Shown: positions 1 to 11,265, counted from the first letter of the stretch. The stretch is DNA of 64,000 nucleotides from Strigamia acuminata (GCA_949358305.1 CASHSZ010000053.1:156001-220000), one strand, 5' to 3'. Notes: a model not told the origin generated them from the sequence alone. Numbers and translations are program-made.

Positions 1-899
1 TTAAAATTTTAATCGTCTTTCTTTTTTCGTGTGATATTTTTTTTACCTCGTACCGATCGCCACATCGGACACGAGTAGAATGCACGCGACCGCACGCATG
101 CTGCGAGGTTTAGACGGTCGAAGGAATGCCGGTGCGGGAGCTTATTTTCGGGGCGAGTCGTCGGGGCTGCCGCTGCCGCCGCTGTCGCTCAACGACCCCA
201 ACCGCATCTATTCGTCGGGACGGATACGTTCCATTTTCGGACTTATTTATTTATTTATTTATTTATTATTTTGACCGGCCCGAAGGCCAGTCTGAGACCG
301 TGGCGAAGCAAGGGTCCTTTTATATCGGATACCGCGCCGCTCGGCGGGTACTGTGCGCCGCTCGACCGAGCGGCGGGCCCGAGTCCCGAGTTCGATCTGA
401 AAGTGTTGGCAAAACCCATCGAACGTGTTCGGGAAGACTCCCGTCCACAACGACGGCGCGAGACCCCCGGAAGATGAAAATAAAATACGAAACGGCTCAT
501 TTTCTATAAAATTTTTATTCCAACGAATTACGACGAAGATAACCTAATTATCGGTTAAAGCACGGACCGCAAAGTCGGTCCCACGACCGAAGAATTAAAA
601 TTTTAATCGTCTTTCTTTTTTCGTGTGATATTTTTTTTACCTCGTACCGATCGCCACATCGGACACGAGTAGAATGCACGCGACCGCACGCATGCTGCGA
701 GGTTTAGACGGTCGAAGGAATGCCGGTGCGGGAGCTTATTTTCGGGGCGAGTCGTCGGGGCTGCCGCTGCCGCCGCTGTCGCTCAACGACCCCAACTGTC
801 ACTATTCGTCGGGATGGATGCGTTTTGTTCCCGACTTATTTATCTATTTATTAATTTTTTTTTTTTTTTTTGACCGGCCCGAAGGCCAGTCTGAGACCG
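1..899 (-). repeat. Two head-to-tail copies of repeat family R (module R1)
   Basis: A 594-bp unit (1-594) is followed directly by a second, shorter copy (595 to about 899). Both lie in reverse orientation relative to the copies at 4.4-5.5 kb and 43-44 kb. Landmarks are a GGCC-TTCG-GGCC hairpin beside a TTTA microsatellite, a GCCGCTCG/CGAGCGGC palindrome (first unit) and an AT-rich stretch. The open frames here are by-products of the repeat and I do not annotate them as genes. Confidence 0.85.
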
Positions 900-1787
900 A
901 CAGCATCATCTGAATATGTGTGGTTTAGACCACTGAAAAAGAACAACATTTTAGTGGAATTTCAAAATTGGCTAAGTGAAATTAAATGCTTGACAGGAAC
1001 CGTAAATAGAGTTTATTTGGGCCCTGGAATAGATTTTTCCACGGATGAATTAGCAAAATGGGTAGAAGTAATGAAGAATTACGGGATTACAATTAACAGT
1101 GTAGATTCTGATGACCCAATGGCTAACTCCATCTCCGAGAAGGCTAATGCAGATATCATAAATGGGGTGGAAAGTTTGATTGTAGAAAATAAATTCCCAA
1201 GTTATTTGTGGTTGGAGCTAGCCAACACAATGGTCTATTTACGAAATAGAGCCCCCAAGACTAATTTGGATTGGAAATCCCCGCATAATGTATTATACGA
1301 CCAAGGTGTATCGGTACGACATCTCAGATGCGTGGGGTCTAGAGTTAAAGTTACCCATATTAATGATGGGAAGAGATGTTCTTGGATGGGTGCTTTAATT
1401 GGCTATTCAAGGTTTGGAAGAAAATACCGGGTCTGGGATCCACTGAGAGATAGGATATTCCAAACAAGTAATGTGAGAATACATGAGTGGAGTTATTGGC
1501 ACGAGGGGGAAGTTAAACCCTCTCTGGAATTTTCCAATGTGGATCAAACTTCGGATAGTGCAGGAGTTGAAATTCCATCAAGGGTTGAGGTGCCAATATC
1601 CTCCCATCTGGAAGTCCCCTCAACATTAGACTTGTTGAAATTAGAAAATCCCCCATTGTCGTTAAGCAGAGAAATTGACATTAATAAGTGCGAAGGTATT
1701 GAAAACGAGGGGGAACACTTATTGCCGCAAGTACATTCCAAAGTGGGACAGAATTTCAGCAATGAGGAAATTGATTCATCATTAGAG
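900..1787 (+). pseudogene. Copia-type integrase C-terminal fragment with degenerate catalytic core
   Basis: The frame resembles the second half of a copia integrase: a stretch matching the tryptophan/asparagine block of the core (LWLELANTMVYLRNRAP), then P-H-N-V-L-Y, RHLRCVGSRV, and the domain ending GYSRFGRKYRVWDPL. Where K1 and K2 have RSDRGGEF this copy reads LGPGIDF, so the second catalytic aspartate motif is not conserved. No start codon is available because an R repeat truncates the left side. A hydrophilic linker with GEH motifs follows. At about 1787 the frame leaves homology with E2 and enters unrelated sequence. I read it as an inactive fossil. Confidence 0.6.
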
Positions 1788-3341
1788 ATTCGCGTGCTTT
1801 GTGGCGCAGAGAAGTCGACGAGTTGCGAACGAGTGGAATTCGACGTTTTTCGTGGGAAAACAACGTGGAATCGTCGGTGGATGGTTACTATAGACAGTAG
1901 GAACAATTCTAAGTGTTTTGAGAATTTGTTTGGTGGAAATAACACCATTTTTCGTCGTTTCAAATCAACGATGGCGCGTCATACTAAGATGGCGGCGCAC
2001 ACAGTTCGAGTGTATTAGCAGCTGTGGAAAGTGTTTTCGGAAGTTTTGCAAGTACTTTCAAGTACTTTAAAGGTATTAAATGTTTCTTCAACACCTATAG
2101 TGGTGTTTGTGCTTCGTTTTTCGCCAATATCCGACGATAATTGGCGATTTATCGTCTGCGCACACGTCGATTACGGGTGCGGCGATTTGGAATCGTTTTG
2201 GAAACGTGTCGGAGCACAGCGCACGTTTTAAATACGTGCCCACCGATTTTGAAGACGTCCGGAGAACGTATTTCGGTGGATAGTGGAGATTTTCGTGTCC
2301 GGGACCCGAGAAACGAGCGAAGACACGTCGGCATCGCCACGACGATAAGATCGTCGAAATGTAACGGATTCAACTGGAATCAACAAGGATTCAACGCCTG
2401 GAATAAGCGTGGATTGCCAAGACACAGTAGGAAAATCGAAATTATCGTTTTTGTGTATTTTTCAGCCTGATGTGCGGTGCAGCCGAATCCAAAATGGCGC
2501 CGCTCATGCCAAGCTGGTGAAAAAGGACGAGAATCGTCGCCAACGAGTATTTGGAGCATCTCCATCGTTGGATAACGTCGTGAAGACGTTCTACGGAACA
2601 GCGGCTAGTGTTTCAAGAGGTTTTTGGAATTTTTGCGGCGAACATTTCGATTTTTGGAGCGATTCTTCGCACGCGACGTGCGAATCGAGATTCGCCGATC
2701 ACGGATTGGCCCGTACAGGGTATCTGTGCATCGTTGGACCGGTTAAGTCTTGTACCAGGTGTACAAGTGAATTGCAACGGATTCCAGCGTTAGGATCGAC
2801 GTTTCAGCGACGTCTATGTGGGATTTTGCGACGCAAAAGTCCCGCAAACAAGAAGACAACGTGCCAACATATTATTGTTTATTTTCGGGGTTGTCGTGAA
2901 ACTTTGTATAGTTATTTAAGGTTTTGTTTTGGGGTCCTTTTGTTTGTTTTCTGCCCTTTACTCAGTCGAGTAGCAGAATCCTATTTCCACACAGGCTATT
3001 TCTGGCCACCAAGTGTCCCGCGGGCCCAGGTGCACCGGTCGGAACTTGGGAAATACTGTGTGGAGTTTGTCATCTCACTTAGTGAGATTAGTCCCAGGGC
3101 AGAGTGTATTTTCGCCTTATTTTTGGAGGAAAAGGAAAAATTAGTGTTTTTGAGTATTTTTCAAAGTGAAAAGTGCATTTTGTGAAAGTGCTGCATTTAA
3201 TTCGTGAAAATGTGTTTTGTGCCGTCACTAAATTTATTAGTGAGTTTGGTGTGGTCGTGTGGTGCAAATTTTGCGCCAACAGTGTTTTGTGCAGCAAGAA
3301 AGTCTTCAACGGACAATAGGAATGCCTGCAACAAACAAACA
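1788..3341 (+). other. Unassigned LTR- or leader-like segment inside E1
   Basis: The sequence begins exactly where E1 loses homology with E2. It contains a YY1-like AAGATGGCGGCGCACAC site near 1985, similar to sites in the K1 and K2 LTRs, a second ATGGCGCC near 2494, and a long region with no convincing reading frame. It could be the 5' LTR and leader of another retroelement that recombined with E1. I see no clear TG...CA boundaries or primer-binding site, so this stays an inference. Confidence 0.3.
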
Positions 3342-3941
3342 ATGGTCGACACACGCAAAGCGCAACTGAAGATGGAAACTCATGCACAAAATGTCTTTAA
3401 CGGACAAACAGTGCATAACGCACTTGATGAACAATTGGAAAAGGAAATTAGTGTTCTAGGAAAAGAGAAAGGATATTTGGAATTGAATTCCGATTTAGAT
3501 TCGGACAAAATTGTATTGTTACTAACACATTTAGTACATAAGAGCGCACTAACAGATAACATAGATACTGTGATAAAGGGCATAGCTGATTTAATCTTAG
3601 CGACCTGTAAGATGCGTGCGAATGAAATGAATGGGCATTGGGATAGTGAAGTGCAGGGCACGAACAATTGTAGACAGGGTCTAAAGGTGATTAATTCAAA
3701 CAGGGTTTCGAAAATCACACAGAATTGTTCAGGAATTTCGAATGCCAATATGAAAAACAAGGAAAATGACCAATTTGAAGTTGGTAACTTGAAATATTCG
3801 AACCGGGTTCGGAATAAAAAGAATAAAAAGACCGAGGGGGACAGAAAGTTGAATACCTCGATTAGAATAGATGGAGTTGTTGTTTTTCTTTTGCTCCAGT
3901 ATTACTATACGTTGATCAGAGGGGGATTTGTAGAGATTTGA
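3342..3941 (+). CDS. Hypothetical 199-aa ORF, possibly gag-like
   Basis: The frame starts at an ATG in AACAATGGTC and runs uninterrupted for 199 residues. It is hydrophilic and lysine/asparagine-rich, with a helical middle (DKIVLLLTHLVHKSALTDN) and a basic tail. It has no zinc knuckle or protease motif. The position fits a gag-type product of a chimeric element, but the frame runs into the polypurine tract and the first bases of the 3' LTR, which argues against an intact gene. I do not recognise the family. Confidence 0.3.
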   Translation: MVDTRKAQLKMETHAQNVFNGQTVHNALDEQLEKEISVLGKEKGYLELNSDLDSDKIVLLLTHLVHKSALTDNIDTVIKGIADLILATCKMRANEMNGHWDSEVQGTNNCRQGLKVINSNRVSKITQNCSGISNANMKNKENDQFEVGNLKYSNRVRNKKNKKTEGDRKLNTSIRIDGVVVFLLLQYYYTLIRGGFVEI

Positions 3942-4380
3942 TCAACCGTATGGTGCTTGTATTGTTCACATCGCACATTTCCCTATTAGTGCGATTGTTA
4001 CGCAACTTGTTTATTGTTACATTATGTCTTGGAATTGAGAATCGGTTGGTTATAATTTATATTAATGCGTGTTACGTTGCTACAACCGATTCCTATCTGT
4101 GTAATGATTTACTAGATTGTCGTCTGTTCAAATGAGCATTTTGTTCATATAATTTGTTCTGTTTTGAGTTATTTGTGTTTTAACTTTGTACAGGATAAAT
4201 CAACTGATGGTAATCATTGATTTGTCCTATTGGTAGAGATAGAGTGCAAAATAGCCTCTACTCATGTAGTTTTTGTTCACTTGTAATGCCTGGATTAAAA
4301 TGGCCACTTGCATGGTTTTCAAGTGCAAGTTTTATACAACTGTCTGCCATTATTTCACAACACTCACCAGCCTATTTCCT
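3929..4380 (+). repeat. 3' LTR of E1
   Basis: A purine tract (AGAGGGGGATT) precedes TGTAGAGATTTG, where the shared LTR begins. About 452 bp match the inverted copy at 40509-40961 with scattered substitutions and small indels. The right edge is set where the two copies diverge, just after CCTATTTCC, where E1 joins an R repeat. Confidence 0.6.
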
Positions 4381-5477
4381 TCGGGCCGGTCAAAATAATA
4401 AATAAATAAATAAATAAATAAGTCCGAAAATGGAACGTATCCGTCCCGACGAATAGATGCGGTTGGGGTCGTTGAGCGACAGCGGCGGCAGCGGCAGCCC
4501 CGACGACTCGCCCCGAAAATAAGCTCCCGCACCGGCATTCCTTCGACCGTCTAAACCTCGCAGCATGCGTGCGGTCGCGTGCATTCTACTCGTGTCTGAT
4601 GTGGCGATCGGTACGAGGTAAAAAAAATATCACACGAAAAAAGAAAGACGATTAAAATTTTAATTCTTCGGTCGTGGGACCGACTTTGCGGTCCGTGCTT
4701 TAACCGATAATTAGGTTATCTTCGTCGTAATTCGTTGGAATAAAAATTTTATAGAAAATGAGCCGTTTCGTATTTTATTTTCATCTTCCGGGGGTCTCGC
4801 GCCGTCGTTGTGGACGGGAGTCTTCCCGAACACGTTCGATGGGTTTTGCCAACACTTTCAGATCGAACTCGGGACTCGGGCCCGCCGCTCGGTCGAGCGG
4901 CGCACAGTACCCGCCGAGCGGCGCGGTATCCGATATAAAAGGACCCTTGCTTCGCCACGGTCTCAGACTGGCCTTCGGGCCGGTCAAAATAATAAATAAA
5001 TAAATAAATAAATAAGTCCGAAAATGGAACGTATCCGTCCCGACGAATAGATGCGGTTGGGGTCGTTGAGCGACAGCGGCGGCAGCGGCAGCCCCGACGA
5101 CTCGCCCCGAAAATAAGCTCCCGCACCGGCATTCCTTCGACCGTCTAAACCTCGCAGCATGCGTGCGGTCGCGTGCATTCTACTCGTGTCCGATGTGGCG
5201 ATCGGTACGAGGTAAAAAAAATATCACACGAAAAAAGAAAGACGATTAAAATTTTAATTCTTCGGTCGTGGGACCGACTTTGCGGTCCGTGCTTTAACCG
5301 ATAATTAGGTTATCTTCGTCGTAATTCGTTGGAATAAAAATTTTATAGAAAATGAGCCGTTTCGTATTTTATTTTCATCTTCCGGGGGTCTCGCGCCGTC
5401 GTTGTGGACGGGAGTCTTCCCGAACACGTTCGATGGGTTTTGCCAACACTTTCAGATCGAACTCGGGACTCGGGCCC
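4381..5477 (+). repeat. R repeat array (two units plus a partial one split by K1)
   Basis: Two units of about 594 bp and the start of a third lie head to tail in the orientation opposite to 1-899. The third unit is interrupted at the GGCCC before its GCCGCTCG palindrome by K1 and resumes at 11266. The units are nearly identical, so the array is recent or homogenised. Confidence 0.85.
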
Positions 5478-6021
5478 TGAAGGGCAGCAGAGGAGAGCAG
5501 CGCAAAATTCGGTGCAAACCGAAGCGTGGAAACGTGCGCGGGCGCCGTGTCACTGACACGGACGTAGCGACGATGCTACAAATTGCCGAGACGAGTGCGC
5601 GCGGCCTAATGCCACTCATATGCGCCTAAACTAATTGTCAACAGCACAGAAGGTGCTCTAAATGAAATGCAATGCACTAAAAACATAAAACTTTACTGAA
5701 ATGAATTGAAATCTTACATAAATGTCCATTTTCCAGGTGGAGAGAAACAGACAAGCACCAAACCGTGTGCGCGGCCATCTTGGATGGTGAAAAGTACAAG
5801 GATGACACCTGGTGTCGGAATTAGGCGTTACATAAACAAAAAAACTAGAGAATGCATGGTACTCCATGCTTAAGTACACAAAACGAGGTAAATATATAAA
5901 TAATCATAAATAAAGTCGAGAATTGAATTATCACAACAAATACACTTGGATAATTAATAAACAAAAGATCAAATGTGATCCTATATCACATCGACACACT
6001 TTGGGCTATTTTTGACCAACA
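5478..6021 (-). repeat. 3' LTR of K1
   Basis: This 544-bp LTR matches 10722-11265; the one difference I saw is G at 5572 versus A at 10816. It carries a GACACCAGGTGTC palindrome followed by CCAAGATGGCCGCGCACACG, a layout shared with the K2 LTR. Confidence 0.92.
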
Positions 6022-6241
6022 ATTCCCCCTTTCAATGGAAATAGGATCGGGGAAAATAACAATCGGATACTGGAATTACAGTGTACATGAGATCGAAAAA
6101 GGAAAATAATAAAGTCGAATCATCGAGCCGGGTACTGTTATTGAAGAACGCTACGAAAGCCCGAAAATTCCCACTGGAACTCGATGATCCTCAATGTCGG
6201 GTAATAACTTAAGAGTGTCACGAGAAAATCACGGTGAAAGT

Positions 6242-9200
6242 TCAAAGTCGGAAGATCTTAGAGATTAACGATCGCAAACGCTCAGAACTGAGCCATTTGG
6301 TAAAAATGTCCGCAATGTTCTGTTCACCGGAAACTTTGTGTAAACTGAAACATCCCGCCGTATACCACTCTCGTAGCCAATGATATTTGACGCGGATATG
6401 CTTAGTCTTGGAATTCTCCACGTCATTCGAAGTAAACTGGATGGCTGCGAGGGCGTCGGAATAGATGATAGGACGAGATATTCTGTTCAAGATCGGGAAC
6501 TCGGTGAAAATGTTGTCGAGCCAGAATGTTTCTTTAACGCACTCAACCAGGGCGATGAATTCAGCTTCCATGGTTGAACATGCGACCGTTGATTGTTTTC
6601 GGCACGACCAGCCAATTGGCACATTTCCGATGAAGGTTACGAATCCGCCGAAACTTAAGGACGTTGCCAAGTCGCTTGCCCATGAAGCATCCGTACAAGC
6701 CCACAATTGGCTAGAATTGCAGCCGGAAAGTTCGATACGATAGTCGATGGTATTGGCCACGTATTGTAGGACTTGGAGCAGGGCTCGGATGTGGGTTTCG
6801 TCGTAACACGTATTGAACTGACTCAGCGAAATGACCGAAAATAAGATGTCGGGGCGAGTTCTCGAAGCAAGAAACAGGAGCGAACCGATGAGAGATCGGT
6901 AAGGAAAGTCCGGTAGATTTTCGGTAGACCCCTTCACGAGCGTCGTCCCGGGTGTGACGGGAACCTTCACGAGGCGATTGATAGAGACCTCGAACTTCTT
7001 AACGAGCTTGGTAATGTAGGCGCGTTGCGTGATGAAGGTTCGCCCAGCGTCTCGGATGAACTCGACGCCCAATAGCCTCGTGATGGGACCAAGATTAACT
7101 ATGTCGAACTTGGACGAGATAAGCCGGATGATTCGGGTTAACACGGTGTCGGAAGCGTAGAACAGTACGATGTCGTCCACGTAAACTAGCATGACGGTAC
7201 AATTGCCGTAAATGTACACACAATTGCACGCGGGCATCTTCCGAAAACCGAGAGCTCGAAGCGTTCCATCCAACTTTTCGTACCATTCCCTCCCCGATTG
7301 GTGAAGTCCGTAGAGGGATTTAACAAGTAGCCAGACGTTTGCGGGGTTCGAACAAGTTGCACCTGCGGGGATGCGCATGTATACCTTGTGCTTCAGGTCC
7401 CCATACAGGTATGCACTTTTGACGTCGAGGTGTGCGTCCTTCCATCCTCTGAGGACGACTAGAAGACAGAAGAACAGTCGGATCAAAACAAAGTTCACGA
7501 CCGGACTAAAAACCTCGTCGTAATCAACCCCGATGGTTTGGCGAAAGCCTTGTGCGACGAGTCGAGCACGATAACGAGTTATTTCGCCGCTTAGATCCGT
7601 CTTCAGTTTGAAGATCCATTTACAGCCTAAAACTGTAGTATTGGGTGGTCTCGGAACTTCCTGATAAATCTGCCTCTCCTTAAAAATCCCCAATTCTTCA
7701 TTGATGGCTTCACGCCATTTCGGAGCGTCCTGAAATTTTGGAATTTCCGCATAAGAAGTCGGTTCGGTTCGGCAGAGGTGAACAGCATGTCGCACTGCTG
7801 GGATCGTAGGGATGGTATGTTCTATGCTCCCGAAGAAGAAAAGTTTCGAATCGTATGGAAGGTCGTTCATGGTACAAAACTCTTCGACCTCCTTTCTGGA
7901 TCTAAGTCGTAGATTCGGTTCCGGAAAGTAGTAAACATCGGTATCGATACAACCGGGCCGCTGATCCTTCCGTAAATGTTCTTCGCGGACCCATCGACGG
8001 AAAATGGTGTCACCACCGATATAACGCCAGTAGAAAGATGTTCTGCCGACCGAGGGTGCTTCGACAAACGTTGCACCTTGGGGTAATGGAGACATTGCAC
8101 CTTGGTCGAAGATAGGCATCGTGTGGTGCAAAATATCCTGGCCGATTCTCCTACGTGTAGTTACAAAACGTAGAGGTGAACCAGGTGGTGAAAGACCGGG
8201 AGAACTTGCTTGCGATTCTGCTGAGACATGCTGAGATTGAGATTGCTCAAGCATATCCGGTTGGATTGCCTCTTCGCCGATCTGTTCAACATCTTCATCA
8301 GTGTCTTGGCCTTCTTCTTGATAAAGGATAGGATACGATATTGACCGTCCCATACTCGCTGAATCTGGTAATGCCAGCGCACACGCCTCTATTAATTGAC
8401 GTTCAGGCGTTCTCAACGGAGAAAGGCGAACACAGGGAATCGATATCGATTTCGAAACGGATCCATTCCCGTTATCATCATCGTCATCATCGTCACTCGA
8501 TGAATCATCATCAGATTCGACTTTCGGCCAATCCAAATAAACGGTGTCGTCAAACGACACTCTCTGTTGTTGTTGTTGACCAACTTCGGGTTCTGTGAAT
8601 GTCTCTTGGCGATGACCATTCCGCGTTTTAAGCGACTTCCGATATGACTGATGTTCATCAATGCGTACATGGATTGATTCCGTTACGCTATTGTCTATAG
8701 GGTTCCACACTCGATAACCACGTGTGCCAGTGGCGTATCCCACAAGGAAACCTTCCCAAGCACGGGGATCGAGCTTTTTGCGTCCCGGTGCAGTAAAGTG
8801 CACCCAGCACTTGGATCCAACTTTCCTCAGATGACGTAACGAAAGAGCACGCTGGCGCCAAAGGATATATGGGACTTGATTGTTCAAACGAGAATGTGGA
8901 CTGCGGTTCTTGATGTATGCGAAATTGACAGCGATTTCGGCCCATAAACCGGCAGGAAGTTTGGTTTCTTCAAGAACAGCCCGGAGATGGTCAGCCATCG
9001 TTCGGTTGATCCTTTCGGCTGTGCCGTTCATTTGAGGGCCCGAAGGGTTAGTCCGCTGACCCTGGATCCCTCTCTCCTTTAGATATTGCAGAAATTCGTT
9101 GGACATGAATTCGCCGCCCCTATCAGATCGAATGGCTTTCACGCGTGTGTTTGCAACACACTCGACTCGGGCGACGAAGTCCTTAAAACATGAGAAGACC

Positions 9201-10717
9201 TGGGACTTCTGGGCTAAAGGAGTGATCCATGTATATCGCGTCGCGTCATCAATAACCGTAAAAACGAATCGGGCGCCACCAAATGAAGGAATCGGATTTG
9301 GCCCCCAGACATCCATGTGCAGGAGATCAAGTGGCTTTGAAGTTGAAGGATGCAGATCAGGCTTGTGAGAAGCCCTTATGGACTTTGCAAGTCGGCAATC
9401 ATTGCACGCCAGTTCCTGTGATACTTCCGCGGGTTCGAGTCCATATACCTGGTCGTTGTTCGCCAACAATCGCATCGCATTGGTGTGCAAATGTCCTAGG
9501 CGACTATGCCACAAACCAGTTGCGTCTTTTACGGAGGCAGGATTGGCAAGGGTTTTCTTTGGCGTTTGAACAGGATTTGGAATAACCTTCTTTTGTGATT
9601 GAGAAGGGTTACCAGCGGATTGGATAGGAAGAGGAAATGTAACAGGTGGAGGACTAGATGGAATGTGCTGGATTGCGTTGGCGTAGGATTGGATTGGAGG
9701 GTTGATGTGGATGGGCAAGGATTGTGGCACGGGTAAAGGATTAGTGGCAACCGAAATTGACGTTGGCACCTCAGTCGCAGGCAATGGCGGCATTTGAATC
9801 CTAAAATCCGTGATGTTTCGTTGCATAGCCTTCTGCTTCTTCGCCTTTGGAATATTCACGAAGTCAACTTCCGTCGTAACAAATGTCTGTACTGGCGGTT
9901 GTTGGATTATCTGTGAAGACGTAGTGGCAACCGTTGGATTTGTACACAACCCATCCAGGTAATACAATCCTCCCTTCTCCTTTGCTCTGAGAATTGTTTC
10001 AGCAATGTTCGATTTATAAATGTTGATCTCCCCGTTATAGGTGTGGATATGGTGACTAGTCTTGTCGATCCTCGAGACGGAGATTAGATTTGCCTCGAAA
10101 TTGGGTGCATAAAGCACATTCGTTAATGTCACATTGCAGTGAGAATTGTCCACACGAGTCTGCAATAGGACATTTCCTCGGCCAGTCACTTGTGATTTCC
10201 CTTGTCCCAACTCGATGTCAAAAGGGACGATGTCTGAGAAATCAGAAAACCACGACCGTACGTGGGAAACATGGTCAGTGGCGCCGCAGTCGACTATCCA
10301 TTCATGTGACTGCATCAGATGGGCAACGGGACGTTCAATCATCGGCGGAGCGTTCACGAAAAACACTGCGTTGCGAACCGGATGAGAACTTCCTCTCGGG
10401 CGATTGTCCTCGGGTTTGGGAGCCGAGTTCTTGCCACGCTTCTTGCTCTTGCTGCGAGAGCGTTGGAAAGAAGCTGTCGGTTGTTGATTCCGGTTGTCGC
10501 GTTTAGGATATGGGCACTTATTCGCATAGTGACCCATTTCGTCACAGTTAAAGCATTTGACCTGCGATAATGGACGACGCGGACGAGAACCTTGGCGGGA
10601 TTGTTGCGGATTTTGATTAGCCGCGTGAGCTGACGCCGACACGTTATGTAGTCCTAGGTTCGCTGAATTTTCGGCGAAAATTAGTGGCAAAAGAATAGCT
10701 AAACCATCCTCTGCTAC
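6242..10717 (-). CDS. pol: K1 copia Pol polyprotein lacking the Gag capsid domain
   Basis: One open frame of about 1490 codons carries the copia domain order: zinc knuckle (CFNCDEMGHYANKC, near residue 55), aspartic protease (DCGATDH, near 145), integrase with an H-H-C-C zinc site (CNDCRLAKS) and DDE core (LLHMDVWG, RSDRGGEF, GTAERINRT), reverse transcriptase (YVDD within MLVYVDDIVLF) and RNase H (TDASWASD, STMEAEF). The reading frame has no ATG upstream of the zinc knuckle: the primer-binding site leader is fused in frame to the C-terminal tail of Gag, so the capsid domain and its start codon are gone. The protease motif has C where many copia proteins have S or T. The product would normally make particles and integrate cDNA; this copy would need Gag in trans, and its translation start is unclear. 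Confidence 0.85.
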   Translation of the reverse strand, partial: VAEDGLAILLPLIFAENSANLGLHNVSASAHAANQNPQQSRQGSRPRRPLSQVKCFNCDEMGHYANKCPYPKRDNRNQQPTASFQRSRSKSKKRGKNSAPKPEDNRPRGSSHPVRNAVFFVNAPPMIERPVAHLMQSHEWIVDCGATDHVSHVRSWFSDFSDIVPFDIELGQGKSQVTGRGNVLLQTRVDNSHCNVTLTNVLYAPNFEANLISVSRIDKTSHHIHTYNGEINIYKSNIAETILRAKEKGGLYYLDGLCTNPTVATTSSQIIQQPPVQTFVTTEVDFVNIPKAKKQKAMQRNITDFRIQMPPLPATEVPTSISVATNPLPVPQSLPIHINPPIQSYANAIQHIPSSPPPVTFPLPIQSAGNPSQSQKKVIPNPVQTPKKTLANPASVKDATGLWHSRLGHLHTNAMRLLANNDQVYGLEPAEVSQELACNDCRLAKSIRASHKPDLHPSTSKPLDLLHMDVWGPNPIPSFGGARFVFTVIDDATRYTWITPLAQKSQVFSCFKDFVARVECVANTRVKAIRSDRGGEFMSNEFLQYLKERGIQGQRTNPSGPQMNGTAERINRTMADHLRAVLEETKLPAGLWAEIAVNFAYIKNRSPHSRLNNQVPYILWRQRALSLRHLRKVGSKCWVHFTAPGRKKLDPRAWEGFLVGYATGTRGYRVWNPIDNSVTESIHVRIDEHQSYRKSLKTRNGHRQETFTEPEVGQQQQQRVSFDDTVYLDWPKVESDDDSSSDDDDDDDNGNGSVSKSISIPCVRLSPLRTPERQLIEACALALPDSASMGRSISYPILYQEEGQDTDEDVEQIGEEAIQPDMLEQSQSQHVSAESQASSPGLSPPGSPLRFVTTRRRIGQDILHHTMPIFDQGAMSPLPQGATFVEAPSVGRTSFYWRYIGGDTIFRRWVREEHLRKDQRPGCIDTDVYYFPEPNLRLRSRKEVEEFCTMNDLPYDSKLFFFGSIEHTIPTIPAVRHAVHLCRTEPTSYAEIPKFQDAPKWREAINEELGIFKERQIYQEVPRPPNTTVLGCKWIFKLKTDLSGEITRYRARLVAQGFRQTIGVDYDEVFSPVVNFVLIRLFFCLLVVLRGWKDAHLDVKSAYLYGDLKHKVYMRIPAGATCSNPANVWLLVKSLYGLHQSGREWYEKLDGTLRALGFRKMPACNCVYIYGNCTVMLVYVDDIVLFYASDTVLTRIIRLISSKFDIVNLGPITRLLGVEFIRDAGRTFITQRAYITKLVKKFEVSINRLVKVPVTPGTTLVKGSTENLPDFPYRSLIGSLLFLASRTRPDILFSVISLSQFNTCYDETHIRALLQVLQYVANTIDYRIELSGCNSSQLWACTDASWASDLATSLSFGGFVTFIGNVPIGWSCRKQSTVACSTMEAEFIALVECVKETFWLDNIFTEFPILNRISRPIIYSDALAAIQFTSNDVENSKTKHIRVKYHWLREWYTAGCFSLHKVSGEQNIADIFTKWLSSERLRSLISKIFRL

Positions 10718-10721
10718 CAAT

Positions 10722-11265
10722 TGAAGGGCAGCAGAGGAGAGCAGCGCAAAATTCGGTGCAAACCGAAGCGTGGAAACGTGCGCGGGCGCCGTGTCACTGA
10801 CACGGACGTAGCGACAATGCTACAAATTGCCGAGACGAGTGCGCGCGGCCTAATGCCACTCATATGCGCCTAAACTAATTGTCAACAGCACAGAAGGTGC
10901 TCTAAATGAAATGCAATGCACTAAAAACATAAAACTTTACTGAAATGAATTGAAATCTTACATAAATGTCCATTTTCCAGGTGGAGAGAAACAGACAAGC
11001 ACCAAACCGTGTGCGCGGCCATCTTGGATGGTGAAAAGTACAAGGATGACACCTGGTGTCGGAATTAGGCGTTACATAAACAAAAAAACTAGAGAATGCA
11101 TGGTACTCCATGCTTAAGTACACAAAACGAGGTAAATATATAAATAATCATAAATAAAGTCGAGAATTGAATTATCACAACAAATACACTTGGATAATTA
11201 ATAAACAAAAGATCAAATGTGATCCTATATCACATCGACACACTTTGGGCTATTTTTGACCAACA
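10722..11265 (-). repeat. 5' LTR of K1
   Basis: This is the promoter-bearing LTR, read on the minus strand. It abuts the tRNA-Met primer site at 10700-10720. Its outer end (TTGACCAACA in plus orientation) is followed by the GGCCC target duplication. Confidence 0.92.

Larger units (their letters stand above)
900..4380 (+). mobile_element. Degenerate, composite copia-like LTR element E1
   Basis: The remnant starts abruptly after an R repeat inside an integrase-like frame and ends in an LTR-like sequence shared with E2 (40509-42625, opposite strand). E1 and E2 are collinear from about 1340 to 1787 and from about 3873 to 4380; between these blocks E1 carries about 2.1 kb not seen in E2. No reverse transcriptase, protease or 5' LTR is present. 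The two LTR copies differ at many sites, so the family is older than K1 and K2. The left end is a truncation. Confidence 0.6.
5478..11265 (-). mobile_element. Copia LTR retrotransposon K1, gag-deleted, recent insertion
   Basis: Two 544-bp LTRs (5478-6021 and 10722-11265) flank a single long pol frame on the minus strand. The element is bounded by TG...CA ends and a 5-bp target duplication GGCCC (5473-5477 and 11266-11270). The primer-binding site next to the 5' LTR matches the 3' end of animal initiator tRNA-Met (TGGTAGCAGAGGATGG). A polypurine tract (GAAAGGGGGAAT) precedes the 3' LTR. I saw one LTR-LTR difference, so insertion is recent. About 1.5 kb present in K2 (leader plus capsid region) is missing. 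Confidence 0.92.

Noticed and set aside
4590-4660. Hammerhead-type ribozyme in R (a CTGATG word near 4597)
   Set aside because: I found no matching GAAA placement with three closing stems, and most R copies read CCGATG or CTGACG instead.
1-5178. Recurrent open frames of 60-127 codons in the R repeats (for example 126-509 and 4749-5132)
   Set aside because: They appear in every R copy on both strands, include translated TTTA microsatellite (YLFIYLF) and palindromes, and show no domain or splice support.
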